Positions 7,809-18,147 of a stretch of DNA of 64,000 bases are shown here, in pieces. Source of the DNA: Rhizobiaceae bacterium (lineage in GTDB: Bacteria; Pseudomonadota; Alphaproteobacteria; Rhizobiales; Rhizobiaceae); assembly GCA_023953835.1 (NCBI GenBank), contig JAMLJB010000001.1:3569501-3633500 (forward strand), read 5' to 3'. The position numbers and the translations under genes are program-made. The notes under the pieces were generated by a model. The model saw only the letters and a list, made by a program, of their open reading frames with translations, searched no databases and had not been told where the DNA came from. Position 1 is the first letter of the stretch. Each line of letters starts with the position of its first letter.

Positions 7809-10220
7809 TCAGTGAGCGACGAACTTGCCGCTGTCTTCCGCGCTGTCGGCGGGGGCAGCCGAGCTTGCGGGCTCAACCCATTCGATGGGCTCCGGCATGC
7901 GCAGCAGCGCGTGCTGCAACACCTCCCCGACCCGCGAAACCGGAATGATCTCCATTCCGCTTTTCACATTGTCCGGAATGTCGGCAAGGTCTTTCGCGTT
8001 CTCTTCGGGGATCAGCACCTTCTTTATGCCACCACGCAGCGCGGCAAGGAGCTTTTCCTTGAGACCACCGATCGGAAGCACTCTGCCCCTGAGCGTGATC
8101 TCGCCCGTCATCGCGACGTCCTTGCGAACCGGAATGCCGGTCAGCACGGAAACGATGGCGGTCGCCATCGCGGTGCCGGCCGACGGACCGTCCTTTGGCG
8201 TCGCGCCTTCGGGAACGTGCACGTGGATGTCGCGCTTGTCGAAGAGAGGCGGCTCGATGCCGAAATCCAGCGCCCGGCTGCGGACATAGGATGCGGCAGC
8301 CGAGATCGACTCCTTCATGACATCGCGCAGATTGCCGGTCACCGTCATACGGCCCTTGCCGGGCATCATCACGCCTTCAACCGTCAACAGCTCGCCGCCG
8401 ACCTCGGTCCAAGCCAGGCCCGTGACGACGCCGACCTGATCCTCGCCCTCGGCCATGCCATGCCGATAGCGCGGCACGCCCAGATAGTCGTGGATGTTGT
8501 CGGGCGTGATCTTCACCGACTTCTTCTTGGTCTTGAGGATTTCGGTGACCGCCTTGCGCCCGAGCTTCATCAGCTCGCGCTCCAGCGAGCGCACGCCCGC
8601 CTCGCGTGTGTATGTCTGGATGACGACGCGGATGGCGTCTTCCGAAATGCTGAACTCCTTGGGCTGCAAGGCGTGGTCGCGGATCACCTTCGGCAGAAGG
8701 TGACGCTTGGCGATCTCGACCTTTTCGTCCTCGGTGTAGCCGGCGATCCGGATGATCTCCATGCGATCCATCAAAGGCGCGGGAATGTTCAGCGTGTTCG
8801 CCGTGGTCACGAACATCACGCTCGAAAGGTCGTACTCGACCTCCAGATAGTGGTCCATGAACGTGGCGTTCTGCTCGGGATCCAGCACCTCCAGAAGTGC
8901 CGAGGACGGATCGCCCCGGAAATCCTGCCCCATCTTGTCGATCTCATCGAGCAGGAAGAGCGGGTTCGACTTCTTGGCCTTCTTCATCGACTGGACGACC
9001 TTGCCGGGCATCGAGCCGATATAGGTACGGCGGTGTCCGCGGATTTCAGCCTCGTCGCGCACGCCGCCCAGCGCCATGCGCACAAACTCGCGCCCGGTCG
9101 CCTTAGCGATGGACTTGCCGAGCGAAGTCTTGCCGACGCCGGGAGGACCGACGAGGCACAGGATCGGACCCTTTAGCTTGCGCTGCCGGCTCTGCACCGC
9201 GAGATATTCGACAATGCGCTCCTTGACCTTGTCCAGGCCGTAGTGATCGGCGTCCAGCACTTCCTCTGCAAAAGTGAGGTCGTGCTTGACCTTGGAGTTC
9301 TTGCCCCACGGAATGGAGAGCAGCCAGTCCAGATAGTTGCGCACGACGGTCGCTTCCGCCGACATCGGCGACATGGTGCGCAGCTTCTTCAGCTCCGCCT
9401 CCGCCTTTTCGCGCGCTTCCTTGCTGAGCTTGGTCTTCTTGATGCGGGCCTCGATTTCCGCCGCTTCGTCGCGACCGTCCTCGCCCTCGCCAAGCTCCTT
9501 CTGAATCGCCTTCATCTGCTCGTTGAGATAGTACTCGCGCTGGGTCTTCTCCATCTGGCGCTTGACACGCGAGCGGATGCGCTTTTCCACCTGGAGCACG
9601 GAGATTTCGGCCTCCATGAAGCCCATCGCTTTCTCAAGGCGTTCCTTTACGGAAAGCGTGGAGAGAAGCTCCTGCTTCTCAACGATCTTGACCGCGAGGT
9701 GCGACGCGACCGTGTCGGCCAGCTTCGAATAGTCTTCGATCTGGCCGGCAGCGCCCACAGCCTCCGGGGAAATCTTCTTGTTAAGCTTCACATAGTTCTC
9801 GAAGTCGGCGACGACGGAGCGCGCAAGCGCCTCGATCTCGACTTCCTCTTCCTTCGGCTCAGCGAGAACTTCCGCTTCCGCCTCATGGAAATCGGCGCGT
9901 TCGAGGAAGCCCTTGACGCTTGCGCGAACGGAGCCCTCGACGAGAACCTTCACCGTTCCGTCGGGCAGCTTCAGGAGCTGCAGCACATTGGCGAGCGTGC
10001 CGACGTCATAGATCGCGTCGGGCTGCGGATCGTCGTCGGCAGCGTTCTTCTGGGTCACGAGCAGAATCTGGCGCTCGGAACCCATCGCCTCTTCAAGCGC
10101 CTTGATCGATTTCTCGCGGCCGACGAACAGCGGCACGATCATGTGGGGAAACACCACGATGTCGCGCAGCGGAAGCACCGCAAACACGCCGGAACCTGAG
10201 GGCTTGGTTGTCTTGCTCAT
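7809..10220 (-). CDS. lon: ATP-dependent Lon protease
   Basis: This is a Lon serine protease of 803 residues, a homohexameric AAA+ enzyme that degrades damaged and regulatory proteins in the cytosol. The N-terminal substrate-binding domain begins LPLRDIVVFPHMIVPLFVGR. Walker A is GPPGVGKTSLGKS and Walker B is LFLLDEIDKMG. The protease domain has PKDGPSAGTAM with the catalytic serine and GGLKEKLLAA with the catalytic lysine. I placed the start at 10220 (MSKTTKPSG) because AAAGG lies six bases before it; an upstream in-frame start at 10244 is less likely. It lies between clpX and hupB. Confidence 0.97.
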   Translation of the reverse strand: MSKTTKPSGSGVFAVLPLRDIVVFPHMIVPLFVGREKSIKALEEAMGSERQILLVTQKNAADDDPQPDAIYDVGTLANVLQLLKLPDGTVKVLVEGSVRASVKGFLERADFHEAEAEVLAEPKEEEVEIEALARSVVADFENYVKLNKKISPEAVGAAGQIEDYSKLADTVASHLAVKIVEKQELLSTLSVKERLEKAMGFMEAEISVLQVEKRIRSRVKRQMEKTQREYYLNEQMKAIQKELGEGEDGRDEAAEIEARIKKTKLSKEAREKAEAELKKLRTMSPMSAEATVVRNYLDWLLSIPWGKNSKVKHDLTFAEEVLDADHYGLDKVKERIVEYLAVQSRQRKLKGPILCLVGPPGVGKTSLGKSIAKATGREFVRMALGGVRDEAEIRGHRRTYIGSMPGKVVQSMKKAKKSNPLFLLDEIDKMGQDFRGDPSSALLEVLDPEQNATFMDHYLEVEYDLSSVMFVTTANTLNIPAPLMDRMEIIRIAGYTEDEKVEIAKRHLLPKVIRDHALQPKEFSISEDAIRVVIQTYTREAGVRSLERELMKLGRKAVTEILKTKKKSVKITPDNIHDYLGVPRYRHGMAEGEDQVGVVTGLAWTEVGGELLTVEGVMMPGKGRMTVTGNLRDVMKESISAAASYVRSRALDFGIEPPLFDKRDIHVHVPEGATPKDGPSAGTAMATAIVSVLTGIPVRKDVAMTGEITLRGRVLPIGGLKEKLLAALRGGIKKVLIPEENAKDLADIPDNVKSGMEIIPVSRVGEVLQHALLRMPEPIEWVEPASSAAPADSAEDSGKFVAH

Positions 10221-10466
10221 TTTGAACCTTTCATGCGGCCGCACCAGGCCAGCCGCGATTCTCGATCATAGCGACACAGGATCGATCCGCCTATCACCCA
10301 TTGGCTGGATGCTGGAAAAAGCGCGGAGAGAAACCTCTGCCCTGAGAGCTTAATTGGAGAGCGCGCCGGCAAAGATCAAGGGCCATGCCGAAATGCCGGG
10401 CGCTGCATCGAAAAACGCATGGCGGGGCACATGGCGCGCCCCGCGACAGCATCCGCGAAGCGCCCC

Positions 10467-11738
<1,272 letters not shown>

Positions 11739-12071
11739 TTCATACGTCCTTTCAGCCGTTTCAGCTCTCTTTCGAGAGCGCCGCCCAACCGACCCCGGCA
11801 TATTGCCCGGTCGGAAAGCCGGCTATCCCTGCAACGCCCTTCGTACGAAACACAAATCGGAAGACGTGGCAATGATTCGCAGCAACCCTTGTCGAGGCTA
11901 CCCATCCGTAAATCAACAGAAGCTTAACGTAGGACGTCAAGGGGCCAGTTCAAAGATAAGCAATGGAATTGTGTGCTGCGGATGCATCCATTGGGCCGTA
12001 TATCCGGCATGGGGTGCAATCACGACATCAACTTTTGTTGTTCGGGGTAAGCCGTTTGGCCGCACGCCGCG
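11739..12071. other. clpP-clpX intergenic region (333 bp)
   Basis: No convincing gene is seen. It holds the clpX ribosome-binding site, a six-base-pair hairpin at 11764-11779 and a perfect ten-base palindrome TTCGTACGAA (11840-11849). The region presumably contains an independent clpX promoter, but I see no convincing -35/-10 pair. Confidence 0.4.
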
Positions 12072-12701
12072 TCAGGCGCGCGCGCCCTCCATGGCTTCGC
12101 GGGTGGTGATGACCTTGTCGATCAAGCCAAACTCCAGCGCCTCGTCCGAAGTCATGAAGTGATCGCGGTCAAGCGTCCGCTCGATGGTATCGTAATCCCT
12201 GCCGGTGTGCTTCACGTAGATTTCGTTCAGGCGGCGCTTCAACTTGATGATGTCCTGCGCGTGGCGCTCGATGTCCGAAGCCTGCCCCTGGAAACCGCCG
12301 GAAGGCTGGTGAACCATGATGCGGGCATTGGGCGTCGCAAAGCGCATATCCTTGTGACCGGCGCAGAGAAGCAGCGAGCCCATCGACGCGGCCTGCCCGG
12401 TGCAGAGCGTCGAGACCGCCGGCCTGATGAACTGCATCGTGTCGTAGATGGCCATGCCGGACGTGACCACGCCGCCGGGCGAATTGATGTAGAGGCTGAT
12501 TTCCTTCTTCGGATTCTCGGCTTCGAGGAACAGAAGCTGCGCGCAGACGAGCGTCGCCATGCCGTCCTCGACCGGACCGGTGATGAAAATAATGCGCTCT
12601 TTCAACAGGCGCGAGAAAATATCGTAGGCCCGTTCGCCGCGATTGGTCTGCTCGACCACCATCGGAACGAGGTTCATGTAGGTTTCGACCGGGTCTTTCA
12701 T
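12072..12701 (-). CDS. clpP: ATP-dependent Clp protease proteolytic subunit
   Basis: This is the serine peptidase of ClpXP and ClpAP, 209 residues. By alignment with E. coli ClpP, the catalytic triad is Ser106 (GQAASMGS), His131 (MVHQPSGG) and Asp180 (TLDRDHF). All three are present. The motif LYINSPGGVVTSG is intact. The short N-terminus before VPMVVEQTNRGERAYDI suggests a brief propeptide. The gene precedes clpX, and a heat-shock type promoter is predicted at 12773-12802. Confidence 0.97.
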   Translation of the reverse strand: MKDPVETYMNLVPMVVEQTNRGERAYDIFSRLLKERIIFITGPVEDGMATLVCAQLLFLEAENPKKEISLYINSPGGVVTSGMAIYDTMQFIRPAVSTLCTGQAASMGSLLLCAGHKDMRFATPNARIMVHQPSGGFQGQASDIERHAQDIIKLKRRLNEIYVKHTGRDYDTIERTLDRDHFMTSDEALEFGLIDKVITTREAMEGARA

Positions 12702-12772
12702 GGAATTACCTTCTCAACAGGGTCGCGCACCGCAGCTTCGGATGCAGAATCGGAATCGGAACAGTTGCCTGT

Positions 12773-12802
12773 AGATAGGACGCCCGGTCCACGGTGTGCA
12801 AG
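12773..12802 (-). promoter_or_regulatory. Possible RpoH (heat-shock) promoter for clpP
   Basis: On the minus strand CTTGCA (12797-12802), 17 bases and CCTATCT (12773-12779) fit the CTTG...CYTATNT pattern I recall for alphaproteobacterial RpoH promoters. The start would lie about 65 bases before clpP. This is inferred from pattern only. Confidence 0.45.
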
Positions 12803-12919
12803 GGCAGGGAAAAGCCGATTTTTCTTAACCTTTCTCCTTAACGACGTGGAGCGAATCCGCTTTCAAGCGCGGGGCTCCCGGCTAAAGTCGCCAGCTTGTT
12901 GCGTGTGGAGACTGGTCCC

Positions 12920-13645
12920 ATGAGATCTCAAGCCGGGCGTTTCGTCCTGACAATTCTTGCCATCGGCGTTACGGCGCCGAGCGCGGTTGCGAGCGGCTCT
13001 CCGATCGAATGCTATCAGCACATTTATCGCAAGCCGCTCTACGGTACGGTGACGGAGCGGGTGGAACTGTATCCCGCTTACACGGATGTGCAGACATCCG
13101 CCGCAATTGTCGGCACCCGCGAACGCGTCACGCAGATCACGCCGGAATCGGAAGGCGTTCGCGTGATACCAGCCCAATACCGCACCATCAGGGAACGCGT
13201 GCTCCTCGAACCCGCCAAGGTCGTGCGCAGGCAACTCCCTCCCCGCACCGAAATCCGCTATCGCAAGGAGCTTGTTCCCGGCGGTTACAAGTGGGAATGG
13301 CGTGTCATCAACGGTCGCAGGGTGCTCTGCAAGATCGCGGTGCCATCGACCTACCGAAAGGTGGCCGAACGTGTGCCGGTTGGACCGGCCCGCACCGTCA
13401 ACCAGACGATACCGGCCGTATATGGCTATCGCGAGAAGGTCATAGAAGTCGCGCCGGAGCGCCATGAGCGCTATGTCATACCCGCGCGCTTTGCCTCGGA
13501 AACGGAACAGGTCGTGCTTCGACCGAAAATCGTCAGGGAGAGACCCGTTGCGCCGGCCTATCGGACCGTCGGTCGCAAGGTGCTGCTGCGCCCCGGCGAG
13601 GATGCCTATAAGCGGATCGCAATTCCCGACCGCTGCAAGATGTAG
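12920..13645 (+). CDS. Secreted protein with repeated I-P-A-x-Y motifs, function unknown
   Basis: This 241-residue protein has a signal peptide (MRSQAGRFVLTILAIGVTAPSAVASG). I do not recognise the family. The mature part is built of at least five copies of a motif of roughly 20-30 residues: hydrophobic-[IA]-P-[AS]-x-[YF]-R, a short charged stretch, then V-x-[LEV]-x-P. Examples are VIPAQYRTIRERVLLEPA, AVPSTYRKVAERVPVGPA and TIPAVYGYREKVIEVAPE. The alternating hydrophobic pattern suggests beta-strand repeats. It is rich in Arg and has three Cys, one near each end of the mature chain and one mid-chain. An in-frame TTG at 12896 is a less likely start because it would precede the signal peptide. 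It is divergent from clpP. Confidence 0.75.
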   Translation: MRSQAGRFVLTILAIGVTAPSAVASGSPIECYQHIYRKPLYGTVTERVELYPAYTDVQTSAAIVGTRERVTQITPESEGVRVIPAQYRTIRERVLLEPAKVVRRQLPPRTEIRYRKELVPGGYKWEWRVINGRRVLCKIAVPSTYRKVAERVPVGPARTVNQTIPAVYGYREKVIEVAPERHERYVIPARFASETEQVVLRPKIVRERPVAPAYRTVGRKVLLRPGEDAYKRIAIPDRCKM

Positions 13646-13731
13646 TGACCAGCCGGCCTGATCCCGGATTGTCGCGGAACAGCGTGCACATCCACGTTCA
13701 TGTTTCCCGGCGCGGATGCTAACAGAGCCGC

Positions 13732-14991
13732 ATGCAGCACGCGCCGCCCTATCTTCATTTCGAGGCATCGACCAGACGGTTGCGGCTCGATCCGCACGAA
13801 CCGCGCTTCGTGCAGAATCCTTACGAAGCCTATGCCTGGCTGCACGAGCGATCGCCCGCCTTTTTCTGGGAAGACTACGGCATGTGGTGCTTCGGCGGCT
13901 ACGAGCAGGTCAATCGCCTGCTGCGGGACAGATCGCTTGGCAGGCAGAATCCGCTTGGCATCCCGGGCAGCGCGAGTGTCGCCAAGGGTCGCGAGCATCT
14001 TGCCGCCTTCGATGCCGTGGAGGCGCATTCGATGCTCGAACTGGAGCCGCCCGTCCACACGCGCCTGCGCACGCTGGTCAACCGCGCATTCGTGTCGCGT
14101 CAGGTAGAGCGGCTGCGCCCGCGCGCCGAACGTCTGGCGTATGATCTGATCGACGCCTTTCACGACGGCGCCTTCGACCTGCTTCCGGCCTTTGCCACGC
14201 CATTGCCCATGACGATCATCGCCGAGATGCTGGGCGTGCCGGTGGAGATGGGTCCGCAACTGCTGGATTGGTCACACAGGCAGGTGGCTATGTACATGCA
14301 TGGCCGGACGCGCGAGACGGAAGACGCCGCCAACGCCGCCGCGCGCGCGTTTTCCGATTTCCTGCGCGGCTATGCGGCGGAGCGGCGACGCAAACCCGGT
14401 GACGACCTCCTGTCGCTGCTGCTCTCGGCGCAGGAGGACGGCGAAAGGCTCAGCGAGGACGAACTGGTTTCGTCGGTAATTCTGCTCCTGAACGCAGGAC
14501 ACGAAGCAACCGTACACCAGACCGGCAATGCGGTACGCACGCTCATTCTCGAGCGGAATGCGGGCCGCACCGATCCCGCCACGCTGTTCGCCACGCCGGA
14601 TGCAGTGGCTGCAACCGTCGAGGAATGCCTGCGCTTCGACGCGCCGCTGCACATGTTCACGCGCTATGTGTATCGGGATACCGATTTCGGCGACGGCATC
14701 GCGGTCGATGCGGGCCGGCAGATCGCCCTGCTGCTCGGCATGGCAAATCGCGACCCTCGTGCTTTCGCCGATCCATCCTCTTTCCTTCCCTCGCGAAGCG
14801 ACCAGAAGAATGTCAGCTTCGGCGCGGGCATCCATTTCTGCATCGGAGCGCCGTTGGCGCGCGTCGAGTTGCAGGCCTCGCTCGCCATGCTCTTTGCGCG
14901 ACTGCCCGACCTGCAATTCGCGGAACCGCCGATCTATGGCGACACCTATCATTTCCACGGGCTGCGAAGCCTGATGGTCAGGGCCGACTAG
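13732..14991 (+). CDS. Cytochrome P450
   Basis: This soluble class I bacterial P450 of 419 residues is a haem-thiolate monooxygenase with unknown substrate. The haem loop is FGAGIHFCIGAPLAR, with the axial ligand Cys370. The ExxR motif is EECLR (298-301). The I-helix reads AGHEAT (255-260): the residue after the acidic Glu is Ala, with Thr one place later, where many P450s have AGxET or AGxDT. No ferredoxin or reductase gene lies nearby, so the redox partner must be elsewhere. Its stop codon overlaps the stop of the convergent cupin gene. Confidence 0.93.
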   Translation: MQHAPPYLHFEASTRRLRLDPHEPRFVQNPYEAYAWLHERSPAFFWEDYGMWCFGGYEQVNRLLRDRSLGRQNPLGIPGSASVAKGREHLAAFDAVEAHSMLELEPPVHTRLRTLVNRAFVSRQVERLRPRAERLAYDLIDAFHDGAFDLLPAFATPLPMTIIAEMLGVPVEMGPQLLDWSHRQVAMYMHGRTRETEDAANAAARAFSDFLRGYAAERRRKPGDDLLSLLLSAQEDGERLSEDELVSSVILLLNAGHEATVHQTGNAVRTLILERNAGRTDPATLFATPDAVAATVEECLRFDAPLHMFTRYVYRDTDFGDGIAVDAGRQIALLLGMANRDPRAFADPSSFLPSRSDQKNVSFGAGIHFCIGAPLARVELQASLAMLFARLPDLQFAEPPIYGDTYHFHGLRSLMVRAD

Positions 14992-15329
14992 AGCCGGATT
15001 ACGTATTCCTTGCGGGTGGTCTCGACGACCTCCCAGCTTCCCTTGAAGCCGGGACGAAGGACGAAACTGTCTCCCGCCGTGACCCTGCGCGCTTCTCCGC
15101 CATCCTCCGTGATGATCGAGATGCCGGAAAGGATGTGGCAGAATTCCCATTCGTCATATTCGATCCGCCATTTGCCCGGCGTGGCCTCCCAGATCCCGGC
15201 GAAGAGGCCGCCATCGGCCTCTTCCGCGTTCCACGTCAGGAAGCGAGGATCACCGGAAATGACGCGATCTTCCGCCGGAGCGCCGGATTCGGGCGCTCCG
15301 ATGGCCTTGACGACCAGAAAACGCGGCAT
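14988..15329 (-). CDS. Small cupin-domain protein
   Basis: This 113-residue single-domain cupin has WEFCHILSGISIITEDGG (first cupin motif) and GDSFVLRPGFKGSWEV (second motif), resembling the cupin domain of ureidoglycine aminohydrolase-type and DUF861 proteins. The substrate is unknown. The start at 15329 lies two bases after the metY stop, so it is the last gene of a metY-cupin operon. Longer upstream frames lie inside metY and are not coding. It overlaps the end of the P450 gene by four bases on the opposite strand. Confidence 0.82.
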   Translation of the reverse strand: MPRFLVVKAIGAPESGAPAEDRVISGDPRFLTWNAEEADGGLFAGIWEATPGKWRIEYDEWEFCHILSGISIITEDGGEARRVTAGDSFVLRPGFKGSWEVVETTRKEYVIRL

Positions 15330-15331
15330 CG

Positions 15332-16615
15332 TCAGACCTTCGCCAGCGACTGGTCGAGATCGGCGATGATGTCGTTGATGTCCTCGATGCCGACCGAAAG
15401 ACGGACGGTATCGGGACCGGCGCCCGCCGCCACTTTCTGCTCGTCGGAAAGCTGGCGGTGGGTGGTCGATGCCGGATGGATGACCAGCGAGCGCGTGTCG
15501 CCGACATTGGCGAGATGCGAAAAAAGTTCCAGCCCCTCGACGAACTTGACGCCGGCATCGTAGCCGCCTTTCAGGCCGACCGTGAAAACCGCTCCGGCGC
15601 CCTTCGGCGAATAGCGCTGCTGCAATGCGTGGTTCTTGTCCCCCTTGAGGCCCGGATAGGAAACCCAGGCCACCTTGGGATGATTGGACAGCCAGGCCGC
15701 GGCGGCGGCGGCGTTGTCGCAATGCTTCTGCATGCGCAGCGGCAGCGTCTCGACCCCGGTCAGGATCAGGAACGCGTTGAACGGCGAGATGGCCGGGCCG
15801 AAATCGCGCAGGCCAAGCACGCGAGCGGCGATGGCAAACGCAAAATTGCCAAAGGTTTCGTGCAGCACCACGCCGCCATATTCCGCACGCGGCTGCGACA
15901 GCATGGGGTATTTCCCGGACTTCGACCAGTCGAAGGTCCCGCCATCGACAATGACGCCGCCGACAGAGTTGCCATGGCCGCCGATGAACTTGGTCAGCGA
16001 GTGAACCACGATGTCCGCGCCGTACTCGACGGGCCGGATGAGATAGGGCGTGGCCAGCGTATTGTCGACGATCAGCGGAATGCCGTGCTTGTGCGCAACC
16101 TTGGCAATCGCCTCGATGTCGACGAACGTGCCTCCGGGATTGGCAAGGCTTTCGATGAAGATCGCCTTGGTCTTGTCATCGATCTGCTTTTCGAAGCTCG
16201 AAGGGTCTTCCGGTTCGGCCCACCGCACCTCCCAGCCGAAATTCTTGAACGCATGGCCGAACTGGTTGATCGAACCGCCATACAGCTTCCTGGCAGCCAC
16301 GAAATTCTCGCCCGGCGCCATGATGGTGTGGAAGACGAGCATCTGCGCCGCATGGCCGGATGCAACCGCAAGCGCAGCCGTGCCGCCTTCAAGCGCGGCA
16401 AGGCGCTCCTCCAGCACCGCCTGCGTGGGGTTCATGATGCGCGTATAGATGTTGCCGAAGGCCTTGAGGCCGAACAATGAAGCGGCGTGGTCGGCATCCT
16501 CGAACACATAGGAGGTGGTCTGGTAGATCGGCGTCGCGCGCGCTCCCGTGGCCGGATCGGGCTTTGCCCCGGCGTGCACTGCAAGCGTGGAAAATCCGGG
16601 GATACGTGGCGACAT
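15332..16615 (-). CDS. metY: O-acetylhomoserine aminocarboxypropyltransferase (sulfhydrylase)
   Basis: This PLP-dependent Cys/Met metabolism enzyme of 427 residues makes homocysteine (or methionine) from O-acetylhomoserine and sulfide (or methanethiol). The PLP lysine lies in VVHSLTKFIGGHG. Other family runs are PIYQTTSYVFEDADHAASLF, YTRIMNPT, LYGGSINQF and SLANPGG. Length and the SYVFED pattern fit MetY rather than MetB or MetZ. The start codon follows a purine-rich ribosome-binding site that is partly contained in a hairpin (16626-16654). The cupin gene follows two bases downstream. I see no SAM riboswitch consensus in the leader. Confidence 0.93.
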   Translation of the reverse strand: MSPRIPGFSTLAVHAGAKPDPATGARATPIYQTTSYVFEDADHAASLFGLKAFGNIYTRIMNPTQAVLEERLAALEGGTAALAVASGHAAQMLVFHTIMAPGENFVAARKLYGGSINQFGHAFKNFGWEVRWAEPEDPSSFEKQIDDKTKAIFIESLANPGGTFVDIEAIAKVAHKHGIPLIVDNTLATPYLIRPVEYGADIVVHSLTKFIGGHGNSVGGVIVDGGTFDWSKSGKYPMLSQPRAEYGGVVLHETFGNFAFAIAARVLGLRDFGPAISPFNAFLILTGVETLPLRMQKHCDNAAAAAAWLSNHPKVAWVSYPGLKGDKNHALQQRYSPKGAGAVFTVGLKGGYDAGVKFVEGLELFSHLANVGDTRSLVIHPASTTHRQLSDEQKVAAGAGPDTVRLSVGIEDINDIIADLDQSLAKV

Positions 16616-16625
16616 GACTTCCTCT

Positions 16626-16654
16626 CCTCAACATGTGGATCTGTGAAATTGAGG
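16626..16654 (-). promoter_or_regulatory. Hairpin overlapping the metY ribosome-binding region
   Basis: On the minus strand CCTCAA and TTGAGG form a six-base-pair stem with a 17-base loop. The 3' arm begins the purine-rich GAGGAGAGGAAG tract that serves as ribosome-binding site, so folding could reduce initiation. It does not match SAM-II or SAM-V consensus sequences. Confidence 0.35.
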
Positions 16655-16761
16655 CAGGACTTTGCGCAGGAAGCCGCCCCTCTTGCAACGATGGATTTTC
16701 TCAAAAACGCCGGGTTCCATTCGTCTGTTTTCGCCGGCAGCCGCTTTCGAGGAACAATCGC

Positions 16762-17304
16762 CTATTTCGAGCGCACGCCGAAACTCTGCACCCCGCCGCG
16801 CATCAGGGGACGGCGCGATGAAATGACTCCCGAATTGACCCCGGTCCAGCCGATCTCGCCGGAAAGGCGGCCATACTCGATTTTCGGGCAGCGATTCATG
16901 ACAACCTTCAACCCCGCTGCTTCCGCGCGCGCCGCCGCCTCGTCGTGCCGGACGCCGAGCTGCATCCAGATCACTTTTGGCAAGGGAGAGAGCTGAAGCG
17001 CCTCCTCGACAATCCCCGGCACGGCCTCCGTCGCCCTGAAAATGTCCACCATATCGACAGGAACGGAGATCTCCGACAGGCGTGCATACACGTGCTGGCC
17101 AAGAATCTCCTTTCCCGCCTGCCCCGGATTGACTGGAAAGACCTGAAATCCCTTGGCAATGAGGTATTTGGCAACGAAAAAGCTTGGACGCACATCGTTC
17201 GCGGATGCGCCGACAATTGCGATGCTGCGCACCTCGTTGAGGATGTCGGCGATGTACTGGTTGTCATAGGAGTCGTGGTTCAAGCTGCCCTCGCCGGGTT
17301 GCAT
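16762..17304 (-). CDS. CoA-binding domain protein (YccU type)
   Basis: This 180-residue Rossmann-fold protein belongs to the CoA_binding_2 family. Visible are SIAIVGASANDVRPSFFVAKYL (nucleotide-binding loop), GFQVFPVNPGQAGKEILG, VDIFRATEAVPGIVEEAL and KVIWMQLGVRHDEAAARA. The family binds CoA or a related nucleotide, and its physiological role is unclear. I chose the ATG at 17304 (MQPGEGS); an upstream start at 17385 would add 27 residues of poor family fit and would overlap the divergent gene. It sits 146 bases upstream of metY on the same strand, and close association of the two is common in rhizobia. Confidence 0.85.
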   Translation of the reverse strand: MQPGEGSLNHDSYDNQYIADILNEVRSIAIVGASANDVRPSFFVAKYLIAKGFQVFPVNPGQAGKEILGQHVYARLSEISVPVDMVDIFRATEAVPGIVEEALQLSPLPKVIWMQLGVRHDEAAARAEAAGLKVVMNRCPKIEYGRLSGEIGWTGVNSGVISSRRPLMRGGVQSFGVRSK

Positions 17305-17364
17305 TCGGTCCTGAAATCCAGTCACATGACTGCAGGGCCCGGACTGAACAAGCGGAGAGACTAC

Positions 17365-18135
17365 ATGCGCAAGTCGCTGGCGCAACTGTTGGCCCTTTTG
17401 GGGATGGCAGCCCTGATCCCCTCGAACGCGTCCGCAGGCGTTCCGCCGGACGGGCTGGCGAGCATGGATAAGGCGGCGGTTGAATTCGTGACGCTGCTTC
17501 AGCAGCCGGAATATGCCGCAAACCCGCCGCGCATCGGCGAAGACAAGGTGAAAGTCGTTTTCGCCGCACTGCTCGATCGGGACAAAATCATCGGCAAGTC
17601 GCCCTACACGAAGCAGGACATACAGCCGCTTCTGGCTATATTTTCGGGCTATTTTGCACTTTCAAAGGTTTATATCGAGCATCGCGACGCCAGCGGGAAG
17701 CCGCCGGAGCAAGGACCGGAAGTGGCCTATCAGGACGAGCTTGCACTTCTTGCCAAGGGCATGGTGCAGGCAGGCGGCGCGCTATCTCTGGCGCTGACGG
17801 ACGATGCCGACAGCAAGCCGGCAGCCGATTTCACGGAACCGGAAAAGGCCCAGCTCGCCAAATACAGGATGGGTGTGAGCCAGATTTTCTCAAGCGCGGT
17901 CTCACTGGTCCAGAATCCGCAATATTCTGAGGCCAACAAGCAGATCCTCGCCGAGGCGCTCGCCGAAAACGGGCTGGCGTTTCGCGACATCATCCTCGTC
18001 GCCGAGCGCGGCAACATCGCAAATGCGGCGACGCAGGCCCTGCTCTACGCCCCAAAAACCGTGGAGGAAAACATGAACGCCTTTATCAACGAACTGAAAA
18101 GCGATGAATGCACCGGCTTGTGCGCGCTGAAATAG
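17365..18135 (+). CDS. Secreted protein of unknown function
   Basis: This 256-residue protein has a signal peptide (MRKSLAQLLALLGMAALIPSNASAG). I do not recognise the family. The mature part appears mostly helical and acidic, with no cysteine until CTGLC very close to the C-terminus, which could form a small disulfide or bind a metal. No lipobox is present. The open frame extends far upstream, but that part is antisense to the CoA-binding gene, so the start is placed at the signal peptide. It is divergent from the CoA-binding gene, and a MITE-like element begins 12 bases after its stop. Confidence 0.75.
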   Translation: MRKSLAQLLALLGMAALIPSNASAGVPPDGLASMDKAAVEFVTLLQQPEYAANPPRIGEDKVKVVFAALLDRDKIIGKSPYTKQDIQPLLAIFSGYFALSKVYIEHRDASGKPPEQGPEVAYQDELALLAKGMVQAGGALSLALTDDADSKPAADFTEPEKAQLAKYRMGVSQIFSSAVSLVQNPQYSEANKQILAEALAENGLAFRDIILVAERGNIANAATQALLYAPKTVEENMNAFINELKSDECTGLCALK

Positions 18136-18147
18136 CTGGGTCAGGAC

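Noticed and set aside
16616..16760. Possible SAM riboswitch before metY
   Set aside because: I compared the leader with the SAM-II and SAM-V pattern and did not find the conserved downstream strand or pseudoknot; only a simple hairpin remains.
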